Positions 25,949 to 35,064 of a stretch of DNA of 64,000 nt are shown piece by piece; positions within the stretch are counted from its first letter, which is position 1, and the number at the start of each line of letters is the position of its first letter. The notes under the pieces were generated by a model. That model saw only the letters and a program-made list of their open reading frames with translations, ran no database searches and was not told the origin of the DNA. Both the position numbers and the translations under genes were made by a program. This DNA comes from Chloroflexota bacterium (GTDB lineage: Bacteria > Chloroflexota > UBA11872 > VXOZ01): contig JAAXIC010000030.1 in assembly GCA_012270555.1 (NCBI GenBank), forward strand, positions 82,097 through 146,096, read 5' to 3'.

Positions 25949-26650
25949 ATGCAGGCCATTATCCTCGCGGGGGGATTAGGAGAACGACTGCGGCCGTTCA
26001 CTGCCGACCGCCCCAAGACCATGGTTGAGGTCGCCGGTGTTCCAATCCTGGCGTATCAGATTGCTTGGCTGAGAGCCAGCGGCGTAACGCGCTTCATCAT
26101 TTCGTGCGGCTACCGGCATGAGGTTATCCAAGACCGTTTCGGCAATGGCGAGGAATTTGGCGTCCAAATCGAGTATGCGATCGAGCGCGAAAAGCTCGGC
26201 ACGGGAGGCGGCCTGAAACTGGCGCTTGGGGCCGCGGATGCTTCCGATCCGTTTCTCCTCGCGACGAACGGCGATATTCTCACCGACATGGACATCGCCT
26301 CCTTAGTCGATCTGCACGCAGCAAGTGAAAACTTGGCAACGATTTCACTCACGCAACTGCAAAGTCCCTATGGCATCGTCGATTCTGACGACGACCACAA
26401 GGTGACCGCCTTTCACGAGAAACCGCTCTTGCCCTATTGGCTAAGCGCAGGCGTCTACGTCCTGTCCCCGGCTATCAGGGAACTTCTGCCGGACAAGGGC
26501 GATCACGAGCGCAGCACGTTTCCACGTATTGCCGCGGAAGGCAAGCTCAGCGCCTACAAGACGAAGGCGTATTGGCGCGCGGTCGATACGGCCAAGGACC
26601 TCTCCGACGCGGAGACCGAGCTAACGGAGAAGCCACTGCCCCATGTCTGA
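25949..26650 (+). CDS. Sugar-1-phosphate nucleotidyltransferase (NTP transferase)
   Basis: This 233-residue enzyme has the nucleotidyltransferase signature A-I-I-L-A-G-G-L-G-E-R-L-R-P-F-T and D-R-P-K-T-M-V near the N-terminus. N-G-D-I-L-T-D supplies the metal-binding Asp, and F-H-E-K-P the sugar contact. At this length it lacks the hexapeptide acyltransferase domain. It resembles glucose-1-phosphate, mannose-1-phosphate or heptose nucleotidyltransferases. It should make an NDP-sugar for the surface glycan genes that start 4 kb downstream. AAGGAG lies upstream of the ATG. Its end overlaps the next gene by 8 bp, so the two are translated together. Confidence 0.9.
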   Translation: MQAIILAGGLGERLRPFTADRPKTMVEVAGVPILAYQIAWLRASGVTRFIISCGYRHEVIQDRFGNGEEFGVQIEYAIEREKLGTGGGLKLALGAADASDPFLLATNGDILTDMDIASLVDLHAASENLATISLTQLQSPYGIVDSDDDHKVTAFHEKPLLPYWLSAGVYVLSPAIRELLPDKGDHERSTFPRIAAEGKLSAYKTKAYWRAVDTAKDLSDAETELTEKPLPHV

Positions 26651-27380
26651 GAATCCGCCGACCGGCAAGAGCACCGGCTTCGATTATGAGGCCTGGGACG
26701 CAGATATAGATAATGAAACTCTAAAGCAGTCTATGCAGGTCTACTACGACCAGCGGGCGAGCGAATACGTGGACTGGTTTCTCCGCACCGGGCTCTACGA
26801 CCGTCCGGAAACCAACGAGCCATTCCTCTCTGGCATTCGCCAGCTTGAGGAGGAGTTGGCCGGATTCGGAGAAGGACGCATTCTGGAAGTGGCCTGCGGC
26901 ATCGGCTGGTGGACGTCGCTTCTGGCTCAGTCCGGTCGGGAGGTTATTGCGCTCGATTACGGCCCGCGTATGTTAGCAGAGTGCCGCAAGCGGCTTGATC
27001 TCAACGAGACGCGCGCCGCGCTCGTGCGTGCCAGCGCGTATACGCTGCCGTTTGCCGACAACTCTGTCGACGGCTGCTTCTTCGGCTTCTTCTTCAGCCA
27101 CGTGCCTCACGAGGACGTCGCCCCCTTTCTCAGTGAAGTGCGACGCGTCGTACGCCCCGGCGGCCGCGTTTGCATCTTCGATTCAAGCCTGCCGTCGCTT
27201 GACGAGGTGGAAACCGAGATTCAAACGCGTCCTCTGCGCGACGGTTCCCTCCACCCCGCCCTGAAAGTCTATTACGGCGCCAAGGGGCTTGCCCGTGTCT
27301 TGGAACCCTTCGCAGAACAGCTTACGATCAAGAAAGTGGAGGGACTGTTCATTGCGGCGCACTACCGGTCGCGGGTGTGA
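26643..27380 (+). CDS. Class I SAM-dependent methyltransferase
   Basis: This 245-residue protein has the SAM-binding motif I (I-L-E-V-A-C-G-I-G-W-W) near residue 80, the acidic post-motif (I-A-L-D-Y-G) and a motif IV-V region with A-Y-T-L-P-F-A-D-N-S-V-D and S-H-V-P. It belongs to the Methyltransf_11/25 group. The start overlaps the sugar nucleotidyltransferase stop by 8 bp. The tight overlap suggests it modifies a sugar nucleotide or glycan product, although the fold alone does not say so. Residues 20-50 (Y-Y-D-Q-R-A-S-E-Y) form the usual N-terminal helix of this group. Cytoplasmic. Confidence 0.85.
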   Translation: MSENPPTGKSTGFDYEAWDADIDNETLKQSMQVYYDQRASEYVDWFLRTGLYDRPETNEPFLSGIRQLEEELAGFGEGRILEVACGIGWWTSLLAQSGREVIALDYGPRMLAECRKRLDLNETRAALVRASAYTLPFADNSVDGCFFGFFFSHVPHEDVAPFLSEVRRVVRPGGRVCIFDSSLPSLDEVETEIQTRPLRDGSLHPALKVYYGAKGLARVLEPFAEQLTIKKVEGLFIAAHYRSRV

Positions 27381-27439
27381 AACTGGCGCGGAGAGCACAA
27401 CAGCATTGAGTTTCTGTGCCTATTACACGCCTGCTACCA

Positions 27440-29242
27440 CTACTCTGTGGCAGGAGGCGGCAAGCGCCACGCAGATAGTCGGTTCTCCTCATCGAGCGCG
27501 ACGAGGAGGTCGCCGTCCGTCGCCACGGCGAAGTCGCGGATGGGCACCAGCGGGCTCACTGTCCCGAGGATGCTGCCGTCGTACTTGACGACAACCAGAC
27601 GGATGTTATCCGAAAGACCGATGAGGTAGTTGTAGTTGGCCACAATCTGGGACACAGGCATGGCGTCTTGCGTCCACAACCGGCGGCCATCCTGATAGAA
27701 CGCCGTAATGCCTTGGACACCGCCAACATAGATGATGTCGCCAGGCTGCGAGACCGCCAGCGCGCGCCCGCGGGCCGCCGCCTGCCACTCTATTTGCTGC
27801 GATGCTATATCAAACTGGCTGACGTGCCGTTCGGTGAGCACAACTACCTTTTGGTTGAGACCGGCAAGGGTGACGTCAACGACAGGCTCGATGAAATCCG
27901 AGCCCATAATTTTCTCGCCGCGTTCGTTGACCACCATCACCTGATAGCGGCCTTGACCGTTCCCCCCCAGCGCGACCCGGTCGCCGTCCGGTGAGAGATG
28001 GAAACTGCTGAGGCCCGGAATTCCGTGGTATTCGAGAGATGTAACCCACTCCAGCTTGGACTCACTAAAGCCAAACGCCTGTCCCATTCCCTCCGCATTC
28101 GACGTGGACGCAACCATTGTCCGCCCATCATTGCTGATTGCAGCTTTCTCGAGGATAACCTCATACTCCTCCAGCGATTCGCGCCAGAGCCTGACCCCAT
28201 CTCCACTGAGCGCCTGTGCGCCAATTCCTGCTGCAAAGATTGCTTCTCCTTCTCGGGTCACCGCGAGCGCATATGTGGGCAGGGCGAAAGACTGGGTCCA
28301 AAAGTGCTCACCTTGCCCGGTCCGGCGCTGGATCGTGCCGCTCGTATCGCCGGCAAGCACGACATTCCCTCCGGGAGATACCGCAATGAAGTGCGCCGCT
28401 ATTTCCATGTCGTGAAACCAGGCTAATTCACGCCACGTGCGGCCCTGCACCGGCGAGACCTCAGTAGCGCGAAACTCGTACACCGTATCCTCATGGACGG
28501 CTGCCGCGATCCTCAGTTCACGCCACTGCGCCGCCACCGCCCGCGCCTCTGCCGCAACCCGGAACGGACCCAGCCAGACCGACGGCAATTCGTCCTGCCT
28601 GATCACGGCGTTATAGGTTGCCGCCGCCTCTTGTACCGTTTTGGCATCTTCAATGTTTGCGAAAGGTCCCAGCACCACGCGCGATACCGCAATTGGCTCT
28701 GCTGCAATCTCCACTCTTCCCGCCTGCAGCAGGTGTTCCCGCAGCGTTGGGCCCTCCGCTAAGGCAGTGTTGGCGAGGAAATACTCAAGCTGAACGTGTG
28801 CCTCGGAGAGCTGGGAATACGCCGCGGCCAGGGCGGCATCCTGCTCAGTTTCGATGTACCGGCGAAACTCCGCCGCCGCGCGCGCGAGGGGATCAACCGC
28901 GCTGAGCAAGGCGGTCGGCGCATCCTCCGTGCCATCCGCATTGACCTCGACCACTTGCTGAGCCAGGAACTGAATCTCAGGAATGAGGAAGTCAAGCGCC
29001 ACGCGATACTTGCCTGGCGTTAGCGATTGGCGGACAAAGGCAAGATTGTTGATATTGAGGTATCGGAAAACGCGAATGACATCGCGGGAGATTTGACCGA
29101 TGCGGTCGTCAGTCTGGCTGGCAACACTCTCAGGCGCTTGGACCGGGGGAGGCGACGCGGGGAGAGAACTACAACCGAGAGAAAAGAGGGAGATCAGCGA
29201 GCAGAGAGCCAATGCTCTCGTAACAAGCCCTGGTCGGATCAT
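27440..29242 (-). CDS. Lipoprotein with SPOR-like segments and a C-terminal beta-propeller
   Basis: This 600-residue protein begins with a lipoprotein signal ending L-G-C24. Residues about 40-180 are predicted helical. Residues about 185-260 contain two V-x-L-G-P-F...A segments that look like halves of SPOR-type domains, which in other bacteria bind peptidoglycan or partner proteins. Residues about 275-595 form repeated W-x-x-x and A-V-S-x-x-G-D blades as in PQQ/WD40-like propellers. The protein is probably anchored on the outer face of the membrane. No enzymatic motif is seen. It lies next to a TPR protein on the same strand with 42 bp between, and both are divergent from the glycan cluster. 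Confidence 0.7.
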   Translation of the reverse strand: MIRPGLVTRALALCSLISLFSLGCSSLPASPPPVQAPESVASQTDDRIGQISRDVIRVFRYLNINNLAFVRQSLTPGKYRVALDFLIPEIQFLAQQVVEVNADGTEDAPTALLSAVDPLARAAAEFRRYIETEQDAALAAAYSQLSEAHVQLEYFLANTALAEGPTLREHLLQAGRVEIAAEPIAVSRVVLGPFANIEDAKTVQEAAATYNAVIRQDELPSVWLGPFRVAAEARAVAAQWRELRIAAAVHEDTVYEFRATEVSPVQGRTWRELAWFHDMEIAAHFIAVSPGGNVVLAGDTSGTIQRRTGQGEHFWTQSFALPTYALAVTREGEAIFAAGIGAQALSGDGVRLWRESLEEYEVILEKAAISNDGRTMVASTSNAEGMGQAFGFSESKLEWVTSLEYHGIPGLSSFHLSPDGDRVALGGNGQGRYQVMVVNERGEKIMGSDFIEPVVDVTLAGLNQKVVVLTERHVSQFDIASQQIEWQAAARGRALAVSQPGDIIYVGGVQGITAFYQDGRRLWTQDAMPVSQIVANYNYLIGLSDNIRLVVVKYDGSILGTVSPLVPIRDFAVATDGDLLVALDEENRLSAWRLPPPATE

Positions 29243-29284
29243 GGCGTGAACCCATACAACAGCACTAACCGGAAACCCCTAAAG

Positions 29285-30097
29285 CTAGAAGCCGTCCTCG
29301 ATCATCATGAGGTCTGCATGATCGACCGCTTCAGCTTCGAGGTCCGCCCAATCATCAGAGTCACCGAAATCATCCGCCGTGTCGCTCTCAAACGCAACTG
29401 CGGAATGTCGCACAAGTGCCAACTTCCCGTTCTGCGTGCGACTCTGACTAGGGAAGGAGTGCTGCCCAACCAGGCTAGGATGCTGGTAGACTTCCTTGAT
29501 TACAATGTAAATGTCGCCGTTCTGTATTCCTACCACCGCGGCGGCGTAAGCATTACCAGATTCCATCAAGAAGCCAAGCCGTTGCGAGAGCGCGGCGCCG
29601 AGTTGCCCCAGCGGCTGTCCGTTACGGCTCAGGACGCGAAGAATACTGCCATGTTGGTGCAAACGCAACGGGTCTCCAGGCAATGGCAGCACGTTGCTGA
29701 CCCGTCCAGGCAGCGGAAGCACCTTTACGATCGTGGTCTTGCCGGATTCGGCGATGAAGATATCCGCGGGAACATGCGGTATGTCGTCGGCGCTGGTAGA
29801 TTCGGGCGCAGCGCAGAGAGACGATTCGAGCCGCTCAAGGTTCCGTCCGGCAATCGCGTTTACCGGATCGAGATCGAGCGCCCGCCGGTACATATCTTTC
29901 GCTTCCCGCAGCAACCCCCTTTCCCAGAGAGCCTTGCCGAGACGATTGTGGGCGTCAACATCCTCCGGCCATAGCTTCACAAGCGATCGATTGATCTTCT
30001 CGGCTTCGGCCCACTGCTGATGCGCGGCGCATTGAATGGCCTGTTGCTCCCAATACCGCTTGAAACGGTTGCGGTCAGTGCTTATGACTTGTGACAT
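29285..30097 (-). CDS. TPR protein with HIRAN-like C-terminal domain
   Basis: In this 270-residue protein residues about 15-85 form two or three tetratricopeptide units (A-E-A-E-K-I-N-R-S-L-V-K-L-W-P and A-K-D-M-Y-R-R-A-L-D-L-D-P). Residues about 140-215 have L-R-L-H-Q-H-G-S-I-L-R-V followed by L-G-Q-L-G-A-A-L-S-Q-R-L, a pattern reminiscent of HIRAN domains, but this is a guess from shape. The C-terminal tail is strongly acidic. No signal peptide, so cytoplasmic. It is the first gene of a minus-strand pair with the propeller lipoprotein. A 14-bp nested inverted repeat region lies 115 bp upstream of its start. Confidence 0.65.
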   Translation of the reverse strand: MSQVISTDRNRFKRYWEQQAIQCAAHQQWAEAEKINRSLVKLWPEDVDAHNRLGKALWERGLLREAKDMYRRALDLDPVNAIAGRNLERLESSLCAAPESTSADDIPHVPADIFIAESGKTTIVKVLPLPGRVSNVLPLPGDPLRLHQHGSILRVLSRNGQPLGQLGAALSQRLGFLMESGNAYAAAVVGIQNGDIYIVIKEVYQHPSLVGQHSFPSQSRTQNGKLALVRHSAVAFESDTADDFGDSDDWADLEAEAVDHADLMMIEDGF

Positions 30098-30617
30098 GTC
30101 TTGCCCTCACACAGACAGGTATGAACGACACACAAAGTTACAGGAATCAGCATGACATGCATGCCAAAATGGTGGAAAAAATTGCTACGGACAAAGTGTC
30201 CCCTGGGAATTGTAGGTGGGAGCATCTTTCGCCGTAACCAGTGCTATAATTGACTTGCACTAGAGGGTAGTTACAAGTCAATGCTCCCATCTACTATAGC
30301 ACAAAGCTTCACAGTTCCAATACCCTAAGCGCAAAATTCAGGTAAAAAATCAAGAAAATTCGGCTTGAAAACCAGGATTTCCGTGGCATGTTGCCGGTCT
30401 GGCGCCGCTGAGACGGTCAATTGAACCGCCGCAACGCAACTGATCGAACGCCTTGAAACTCTTGGACGCAGGCAAAGACATTTCGGAATGGCGCGCAGAC
30501 TCCGGTTGCGTGCGGCTTCACCGCACGCAGACTGCGCGGAGTGGCGCTGCGTATTGTCCGGACCAAAACCACGTTTGCTCAATTACCTGAACGACCTTCC
30601 ACACGACACGTGCGCGT
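30098..30617. other. Divergent intergenic region, 520 bp, AT-richer than its surroundings
   Basis: Separates the TPR gene from the glycan cluster. It contains the nested inverted repeats at 30212-30302 and a small hairpin (30507-30515 with 30521-30529). No convincing ORF: the antisense-looking frames lack a ribosome-binding site and family resemblance. Confidence 0.5.
30212..30302. repeat. Nested, partly mutually exclusive inverted repeats
   Basis: Three arm pairs occur within 91 bp. 30212-30225 pairs with 30281-30294 (14 bp, one G-T wobble). 30249-30257 pairs with 30274-30282 (9 bp, perfect). 30241-30248 (GTGCTATA) pairs with 30295-30302 (TATAGCAC). The third crosses the first, so as RNA they would be alternative structures or a pseudoknot. 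As DNA they could be overlapping operators. Confidence 0.7.
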
Positions 30618-31646
30618 ATGCTCGCTGAGAATCGCAGATTGAAAGAACTGCCTGCGGCAGGCGCCGCCGACACTCCTCGTCCCGTTAGCGTGCTCATTCC
30701 GACCTGGAACGGCAAAGACCTCCTGCGCTCCTGCCTCGATTCTCTCGCGCATCAGACGTTCCCGGACTTCGAAGTGATCGTGGCGGAGAATGGTTCAACC
30801 GACGGTACCGCGGACATGTTGGCTCAGGAGTTTGCCTGGGTACGCGTTGTCGCTCTCGAGCGAAACCTCGGCTTTGCGCGGGGTGTGTACGCGGCGTATG
30901 ACGCTGCTCGCGGAGATTTGATTGTATTGCTCAACAATGACACGGAAGCCGCACCTACGTGGCTCGCCGAGCTTGTGGCCGCGGCAGATGCCCATCCCAG
31001 TGCAGCGTCGTTTGCCTGCAAGATCCTTCTCCATCAGGATCGTGCACGCTTGCACTCCGCGGGTGATTACTATGGCTTGGACGGCGTGCCGGGCAACCGC
31101 GGGGTCTGGGAGCCGGACGGTCCCGCCTTTAGCGAACGCGGTTGGGTATTCGGCGCGCAGGGGGCCGCTTGCGCCTATCGCCGGAGCCTGCTTGAGGAAA
31201 TCGGTTTCTTCGATCTAGACCTTGTCTCCTATTGCGAAGACGTGGACCTGAGCTGGCGCGCTAACCTCCGCGGCTATCGCTGTCTCTATGTCCCCGAGGC
31301 ACGGGTCTTCCACCACGTATCCGCAACCGGAGGGGGAGCGCTTGCCAGCTATTATTGCGGGCGAAACTTCATCGCCGTCGCGGTGAAAGACATCCCAGGA
31401 ATCTTCTGGCGGCGCCACTGGAGACGTATCGTTTGGCAGCAGTTGACGATTACCCTTGAGGCCTTACGTAGCATTCGTGGTGAAGCCGCCCGCGCGCGCT
31501 TGCGTGGACAACTCGCGGGTCTCGCTCAAATTCCCCACATGCTGCGTAAACGCCGCGCGGTGCAAGGTCACGTCACGGCTGACCTGGCGCAGGTAGAGAG
31601 GCTCATGGGACCTTGGGTGTTGCCTCTCGACAAGGAGAGGCATTGA
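30618..31646 (+). CDS. Family 2 glycosyltransferase (rhamnosyltransferase-like)
   Basis: This 342-residue GT-A fold enzyme has V-S-V-L-I-P-T-W-N-G at the start of the nucleotide-binding domain, E-N-G-S-T-D-G-T, the metal-binding region L-L-N-N-D-T-E and the acceptor-side E-D-V-D-L-S-W-R. It resembles the WcaA/RfbN group, which transfers rhamnose or related sugars to lipid-linked oligosaccharides at the cytoplasmic membrane face. The C-terminal 80 residues include amphipathic segments that may touch the membrane. It is the first gene of the plus-strand glycan cluster. The next gene is a small CxxC protein. Confidence 0.9.
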   Translation: MLAENRRLKELPAAGAADTPRPVSVLIPTWNGKDLLRSCLDSLAHQTFPDFEVIVAENGSTDGTADMLAQEFAWVRVVALERNLGFARGVYAAYDAARGDLIVLLNNDTEAAPTWLAELVAAADAHPSAASFACKILLHQDRARLHSAGDYYGLDGVPGNRGVWEPDGPAFSERGWVFGAQGAACAYRRSLLEEIGFFDLDLVSYCEDVDLSWRANLRGYRCLYVPEARVFHHVSATGGGALASYYCGRNFIAVAVKDIPGIFWRRHWRRIVWQQLTITLEALRSIRGEAARARLRGQLAGLAQIPHMLRKRRAVQGHVTADLAQVERLMGPWVLPLDKERH

Positions 31647-31874
31647 AACTATCTGGACGCGCTGAGAAGGGGGACTCATGACAACACGAGCGGTCGGATA
31701 TATGTGAGCAACTTAGCACGCAAGCATGCGGTCCGATTCACACCGCGCTGCGGTCCAAAGACCAGTAGCACAACCCCTTGGCCGGGGAAACCGTACAATA
31801 GTAACAGTAGATGAGGGCCTGCACGTATGCGACCGGCTTCAAGCTCTAGGCACTATCAGGGAGTGATAACGCCG

Positions 31875-32231
31875 ATGAAATTCCTCAAGCGTTTTCTTTC
31901 CGGTTCTGGCGGCGATGATGAACCGGCCGCCGATCCCAATTTGCTTTGGTATTACGTACGCTGCAACAAATGCGGCGAAACCGTGGCTGTGATGGCGCGC
32001 AAGGGATACGACCTTGTGGAGGAGTACGAAGAATCCGGCGGCAGCGATGCGCCTACCGGCTACAGTCTCTTCAAAGACGTCATGGGTCGCAGCGACACGT
32101 GCTTCCAGCAGATGCGCATTGAGATTCACTACAACACATCCTACGAGGAGCAGAGCAGACACATTGAGGGTGGCAGGTTCATTGCCGCTGAAGAGTATCG
32201 TGCCAGCGCAGACGGAGAAGAGCAGCCCTAG
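31875..32231 (+). CDS. Small conserved-looking protein with a CxxC pair
   Basis: The protein is 118 residues from the ATG at 31875, which has GGGAGTG about 9 nt upstream. It is not recognised. R-C-N-K-C-G-E near residue 30 could be half of a zinc site, with a further Cys in S-D-T-C-F. The N-terminus is basic with a short hydrophobic patch, followed by an acidic linker. The rest looks like a compact alpha/beta domain. It sits inside the glycan cluster but is not clearly related to it. The frame is well supported by codon usage. Confidence 0.55.
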   Translation: MKFLKRFLSGSGGDDEPAADPNLLWYYVRCNKCGETVAVMARKGYDLVEEYEESGGSDAPTGYSLFKDVMGRSDTCFQQMRIEIHYNTSYEEQSRHIEGGRFIAAEEYRASADGEEQP

Positions 32232-32429
32232 CCCGCGAGACCAGTTTCCGCCGCAACTGATAGACATGAGCGGCGCTCACGCATTTGCTGTCGGTTCTAG
32301 ACACAGTGTCTTCCACACCTCTCTACGCGGCATTTGCTAGCCTACGCAGGCCGGTCCCCCCAGGCGAGGAATGCCGCTCAATTCAAGACCCGCGCACGTA
32401 TGAATCCGAAAGAGAGAAGGGTGCCTGCA

Positions 32430-33860
32430 ATGAGCTTAGGACTGTCGGCCGGCTTCTCGCGCAGCGAGGCGCTGAACCGTGCCGCCTGGACAATGCTCTT
32501 CCTCTTGATCGCCGTCCTGCTTGGCGTTTTCATAGGTTGGGGGGCAGTCAACTACTCTCCATTCATACTCGTCCTACTCCTGGCAGGGTTATGCGGCAGT
32601 GTCGCCGTTGCGTTTTCACCCGGCCTCGCCGTCATTGGACTTACAGCGATAGTGTGGTTGCTGCCGTTCGGCACGCTGCCGTTTCGCATTGGATTCCGCT
32701 TCAGTTTCCTGGACCTTGCTACCGGCGCGCTGCTCTTTCTCTTCGCCTGGCAGGTATGCACGCATCGCTTGCGCCTCCCGGCTCGCGCCTCGGCTATTGC
32801 AGTTTCGGTCTATGCCGTCTTACTCCTCGTAGCTGCCGGCAACGGCCTGCGCTTTGGCTTGACCGAAGATGCCGTCACCCTTGCAATCAAGCTCGCCTCA
32901 AGCGCCTTCGTCTTCGTCATGCTCACCGCCTGGCTGCAGACAGGCACGGTCGCGCGGCGCGCGGCCACGTGGTTCCTTGCCTGCGCCGCCGTACAGGCCT
33001 TGCTTGGCGTGGTGTTATACTTCATTCCCGCCGGCTATGCAATCGGAATACTCTCCCGATTGGGGGTAATCGGCTATCCGGTTGGCGGGGACGTGCTTCG
33101 GTACATTGCCGATACCCCCTTGCTCCGAGCAACGGGAACGAGCGTCGGTCCTAATATGCTCGGCGGCGTCTTGGTCTTTGCCATCGCCTTTGGCGTGGCG
33201 CTGTGGGCCAGCCATCCACGGCGCTGGTGGCTGCTTGGTGTGCTCGGTCTCCTGCTGCTCTGTCTCCTTCTCACCCGTTCGCGCGCCGCCCTCCTTGGGA
33301 GCGGCGCGGCAGTTGCGGTGCTCACGGTGATCCGGTATCGTGCGCTGCTCTGGCTCTATCCCCTCGGCGGTCTGGCGCTGGTCGTCCTCCCGCAAACCCG
33401 AGCCATGCTTTTGCATCTCTTGTCCGGGCTGCGCGCGCAAGATCGCGCCGCAGCGATGCGTTTAGACGAGTACGCAAAGTCATTCCAACTCATTCAAGAT
33501 CATCCTTGGCTTGGCGTGGGATTTGGCCCGCCGCCCAGCATTGATACGTTCTTGGGCGTCTCCAGCATCTACCTGCAATTGGCCGAATTTGGTGGATTGC
33601 TTACGCTTGCCGCCTTCTGCCTGGCTGTTGGGGCGGCGCTCTGGAGCATGTGGCGCGGGTGGCGCACGAGCGTGAATCCTGACAGCGAGTGGGTCGTGCT
33701 GGGCGCCGGCGCGGGTGTGCTGGGCGCACTCGTAACCGGACTATTCGATCACCACTACGTGAGCATGCCCCACATGGCAACCGTGTTCTGGATGGTTGCC
33801 GGGCTGGGTGTTTCCACGGCTTGGGTACGACAACGTCCGAATCGCTCTGCCGATGTATAG
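32430..33860 (+). CDS. O-antigen ligase/polymerase-like membrane protein (Wzy/WaaL family)
   Basis: From the ATG at 32430, with AGAAGG 9 nt upstream, the protein is 476 residues. TTG or ATG starts 10-32 codons earlier are alternatives. About eleven hydrophobic helices are visible, together with a large loop around R-L-D-E-Y-A-K-S-F-Q-L-I-Q-D-H-P-W-L-G-V-G, the hallmark of the Wzy_C domain (H-P-x-x-G-x-G). Such proteins polymerise or ligate lipid-linked oligosaccharide on the outer face of the membrane. A lipopolysaccharide ligase is unlikely in a monoderm, so capsule or exopolysaccharide polymerase is favoured. It is flanked by glycosyltransferases. Confidence 0.85.
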   Translation: MSLGLSAGFSRSEALNRAAWTMLFLLIAVLLGVFIGWGAVNYSPFILVLLLAGLCGSVAVAFSPGLAVIGLTAIVWLLPFGTLPFRIGFRFSFLDLATGALLFLFAWQVCTHRLRLPARASAIAVSVYAVLLLVAAGNGLRFGLTEDAVTLAIKLASSAFVFVMLTAWLQTGTVARRAATWFLACAAVQALLGVVLYFIPAGYAIGILSRLGVIGYPVGGDVLRYIADTPLLRATGTSVGPNMLGGVLVFAIAFGVALWASHPRRWWLLGVLGLLLLCLLLTRSRAALLGSGAAVAVLTVIRYRALLWLYPLGGLALVVLPQTRAMLLHLLSGLRAQDRAAAMRLDEYAKSFQLIQDHPWLGVGFGPPPSIDTFLGVSSIYLQLAEFGGLLTLAAFCLAVGAALWSMWRGWRTSVNPDSEWVVLGAGAGVLGALVTGLFDHHYVSMPHMATVFWMVAGLGVSTAWVRQRPNRSADV

Positions 33861-33957
33861 TCACAGTGCTATGCTTTTACTGAGGGATCTGCCATTCTGA
33901 GAGTTCCTCGGACCTATGTGAATCAAGCAGTACTGCAGCCGTTTCCCACACCATGGC

Positions 33958-35064
33958 ATGAAGATTGGCATCGACTGTCGCCTGCACTACTACAATCGCA
34001 CGGGTATAGGTCGCTACATTCGCAACCTCGTGCGGGTGTTTCCGGAATGTGCCATCGGTGATGTGGAGTTGGTTCTCTTCCAAAGCAGGCGGGAGCGGGA
34101 AGCACTTGTCCAAGCGCCGGCAATCCGCTGCCACAGGGTCATAACGCCGGCCCATCACCGCTGGGAGCGTTGGCTGCTGGCAACAGAGCTTGCACCGAAG
34201 CGCGTAGACGTGCTGCATAGTCCCGACCACGTGGCGCCCAAGCGAATGGGCTGGATGAGCGTGGTAACGATTCATGATCTCTCCTTCTTGGCGCATCCAG
34301 AAGCCTATAGTGCGGAGAGTCTTCATTACTACACGAAGGTCTTTCGCACGCTGCAAAATGCGACCAAAGTCATCGCCGTTTCAGATTTTACTCGGTCCGA
34401 GATCCTTGACCGCATCTCCATTGCGCCGGAGCGGGTTGCGACGATCTACGAGGCCGTAGATCCAGCCTATTGCCCGCGACCAGCGAGTGAATGCGAGAGC
34501 ATAAGGATTAGTCTTGAAATACCGGATTCATACATGCTCGTCGTTGGCACCATCGAGGCACGCAAGAATCTCGAGCGCTTGCTCGCGGCATACGCCTTGC
34601 TGCCGCGCACTGACCGTCCCCATCTGGTCTTCGCCGGCGGACGGGGCTATCACTACGATAGGGTCCTCGAAGCCGTACAAGAACATCGCCTCGAGGACCA
34701 CGTCACGTTTCTGGGTTTCGTCAGCGACGACGACCTCCCCCTGCTCTACTCCGGGGCGGAGTGCCTTTTGTACCCATCCCGTTACGAAGGATTTGGCCTG
34801 CCCATTCTCGAGGCGATGGCGTGCGGCTGCCCGGTGATTACGTCCAACCACGGCAGCATGGCGGAGATAGCCGGAGACGCTGCCATGCTTGTCGACCCGA
34901 ACTCCGCCGAGGCGATCGCGGACAGTATCACGACTCTCTTAGGTGATTCGACCCTGCAAGAGCGTATGATCGCCAAAGGGCACGCGCGCGTAAAGCAGTT
35001 CTCCTGGCGCGCTACGGCTGAAAAGACGTTAGCCCTGTACCGTGAAGTCGCAGGATCACGCTAA
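33958..35064 (+). CDS. Family 4 glycosyltransferase
   Basis: This 368-residue GT-B enzyme opens with I-G-I-D-C-R and the donor-loop T-G-I-G-R-Y. The second domain carries V-G-T-I-E-A-R-K-N, F-A-G-G and the E-x7-E donor motif in Y-E-G-F-G-L-P-I-L-E-A-M-A-C-G. It resembles mannosyl- and rhamnosyltransferases of exopolysaccharide clusters. It acts at the cytoplasmic face using an NDP-sugar. The stop codon overlaps the next start (TAATG), so it is translationally coupled to another GT4 gene. The start has little ribosome-binding-site support. Confidence 0.92.
   Translation: MKIGIDCRLHYYNRTGIGRYIRNLVRVFPECAIGDVELVLFQSRREREALVQAPAIRCHRVITPAHHRWERWLLATELAPKRVDVLHSPDHVAPKRMGWMSVVTIHDLSFLAHPEAYSAESLHYYTKVFRTLQNATKVIAVSDFTRSEILDRISIAPERVATIYEAVDPAYCPRPASECESIRISLEIPDSYMLVVGTIEARKNLERLLAAYALLPRTDRPHLVFAGGRGYHYDRVLEAVQEHRLEDHVTFLGFVSDDDLPLLYSGAECLLYPSRYEGFGLPILEAMACGCPVITSNHGSMAEIAGDAAMLVDPNSAEAIADSITTLLGDSTLQERMIAKGHARVKQFSWRATAEKTLALYREVAGSR

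Noticed and set aside
30325..30582. Short minus-strand ORF in the intergenic region
   Set aside because: No ribosome-binding site, atypical composition and no recognisable domain. It overlaps hairpins.
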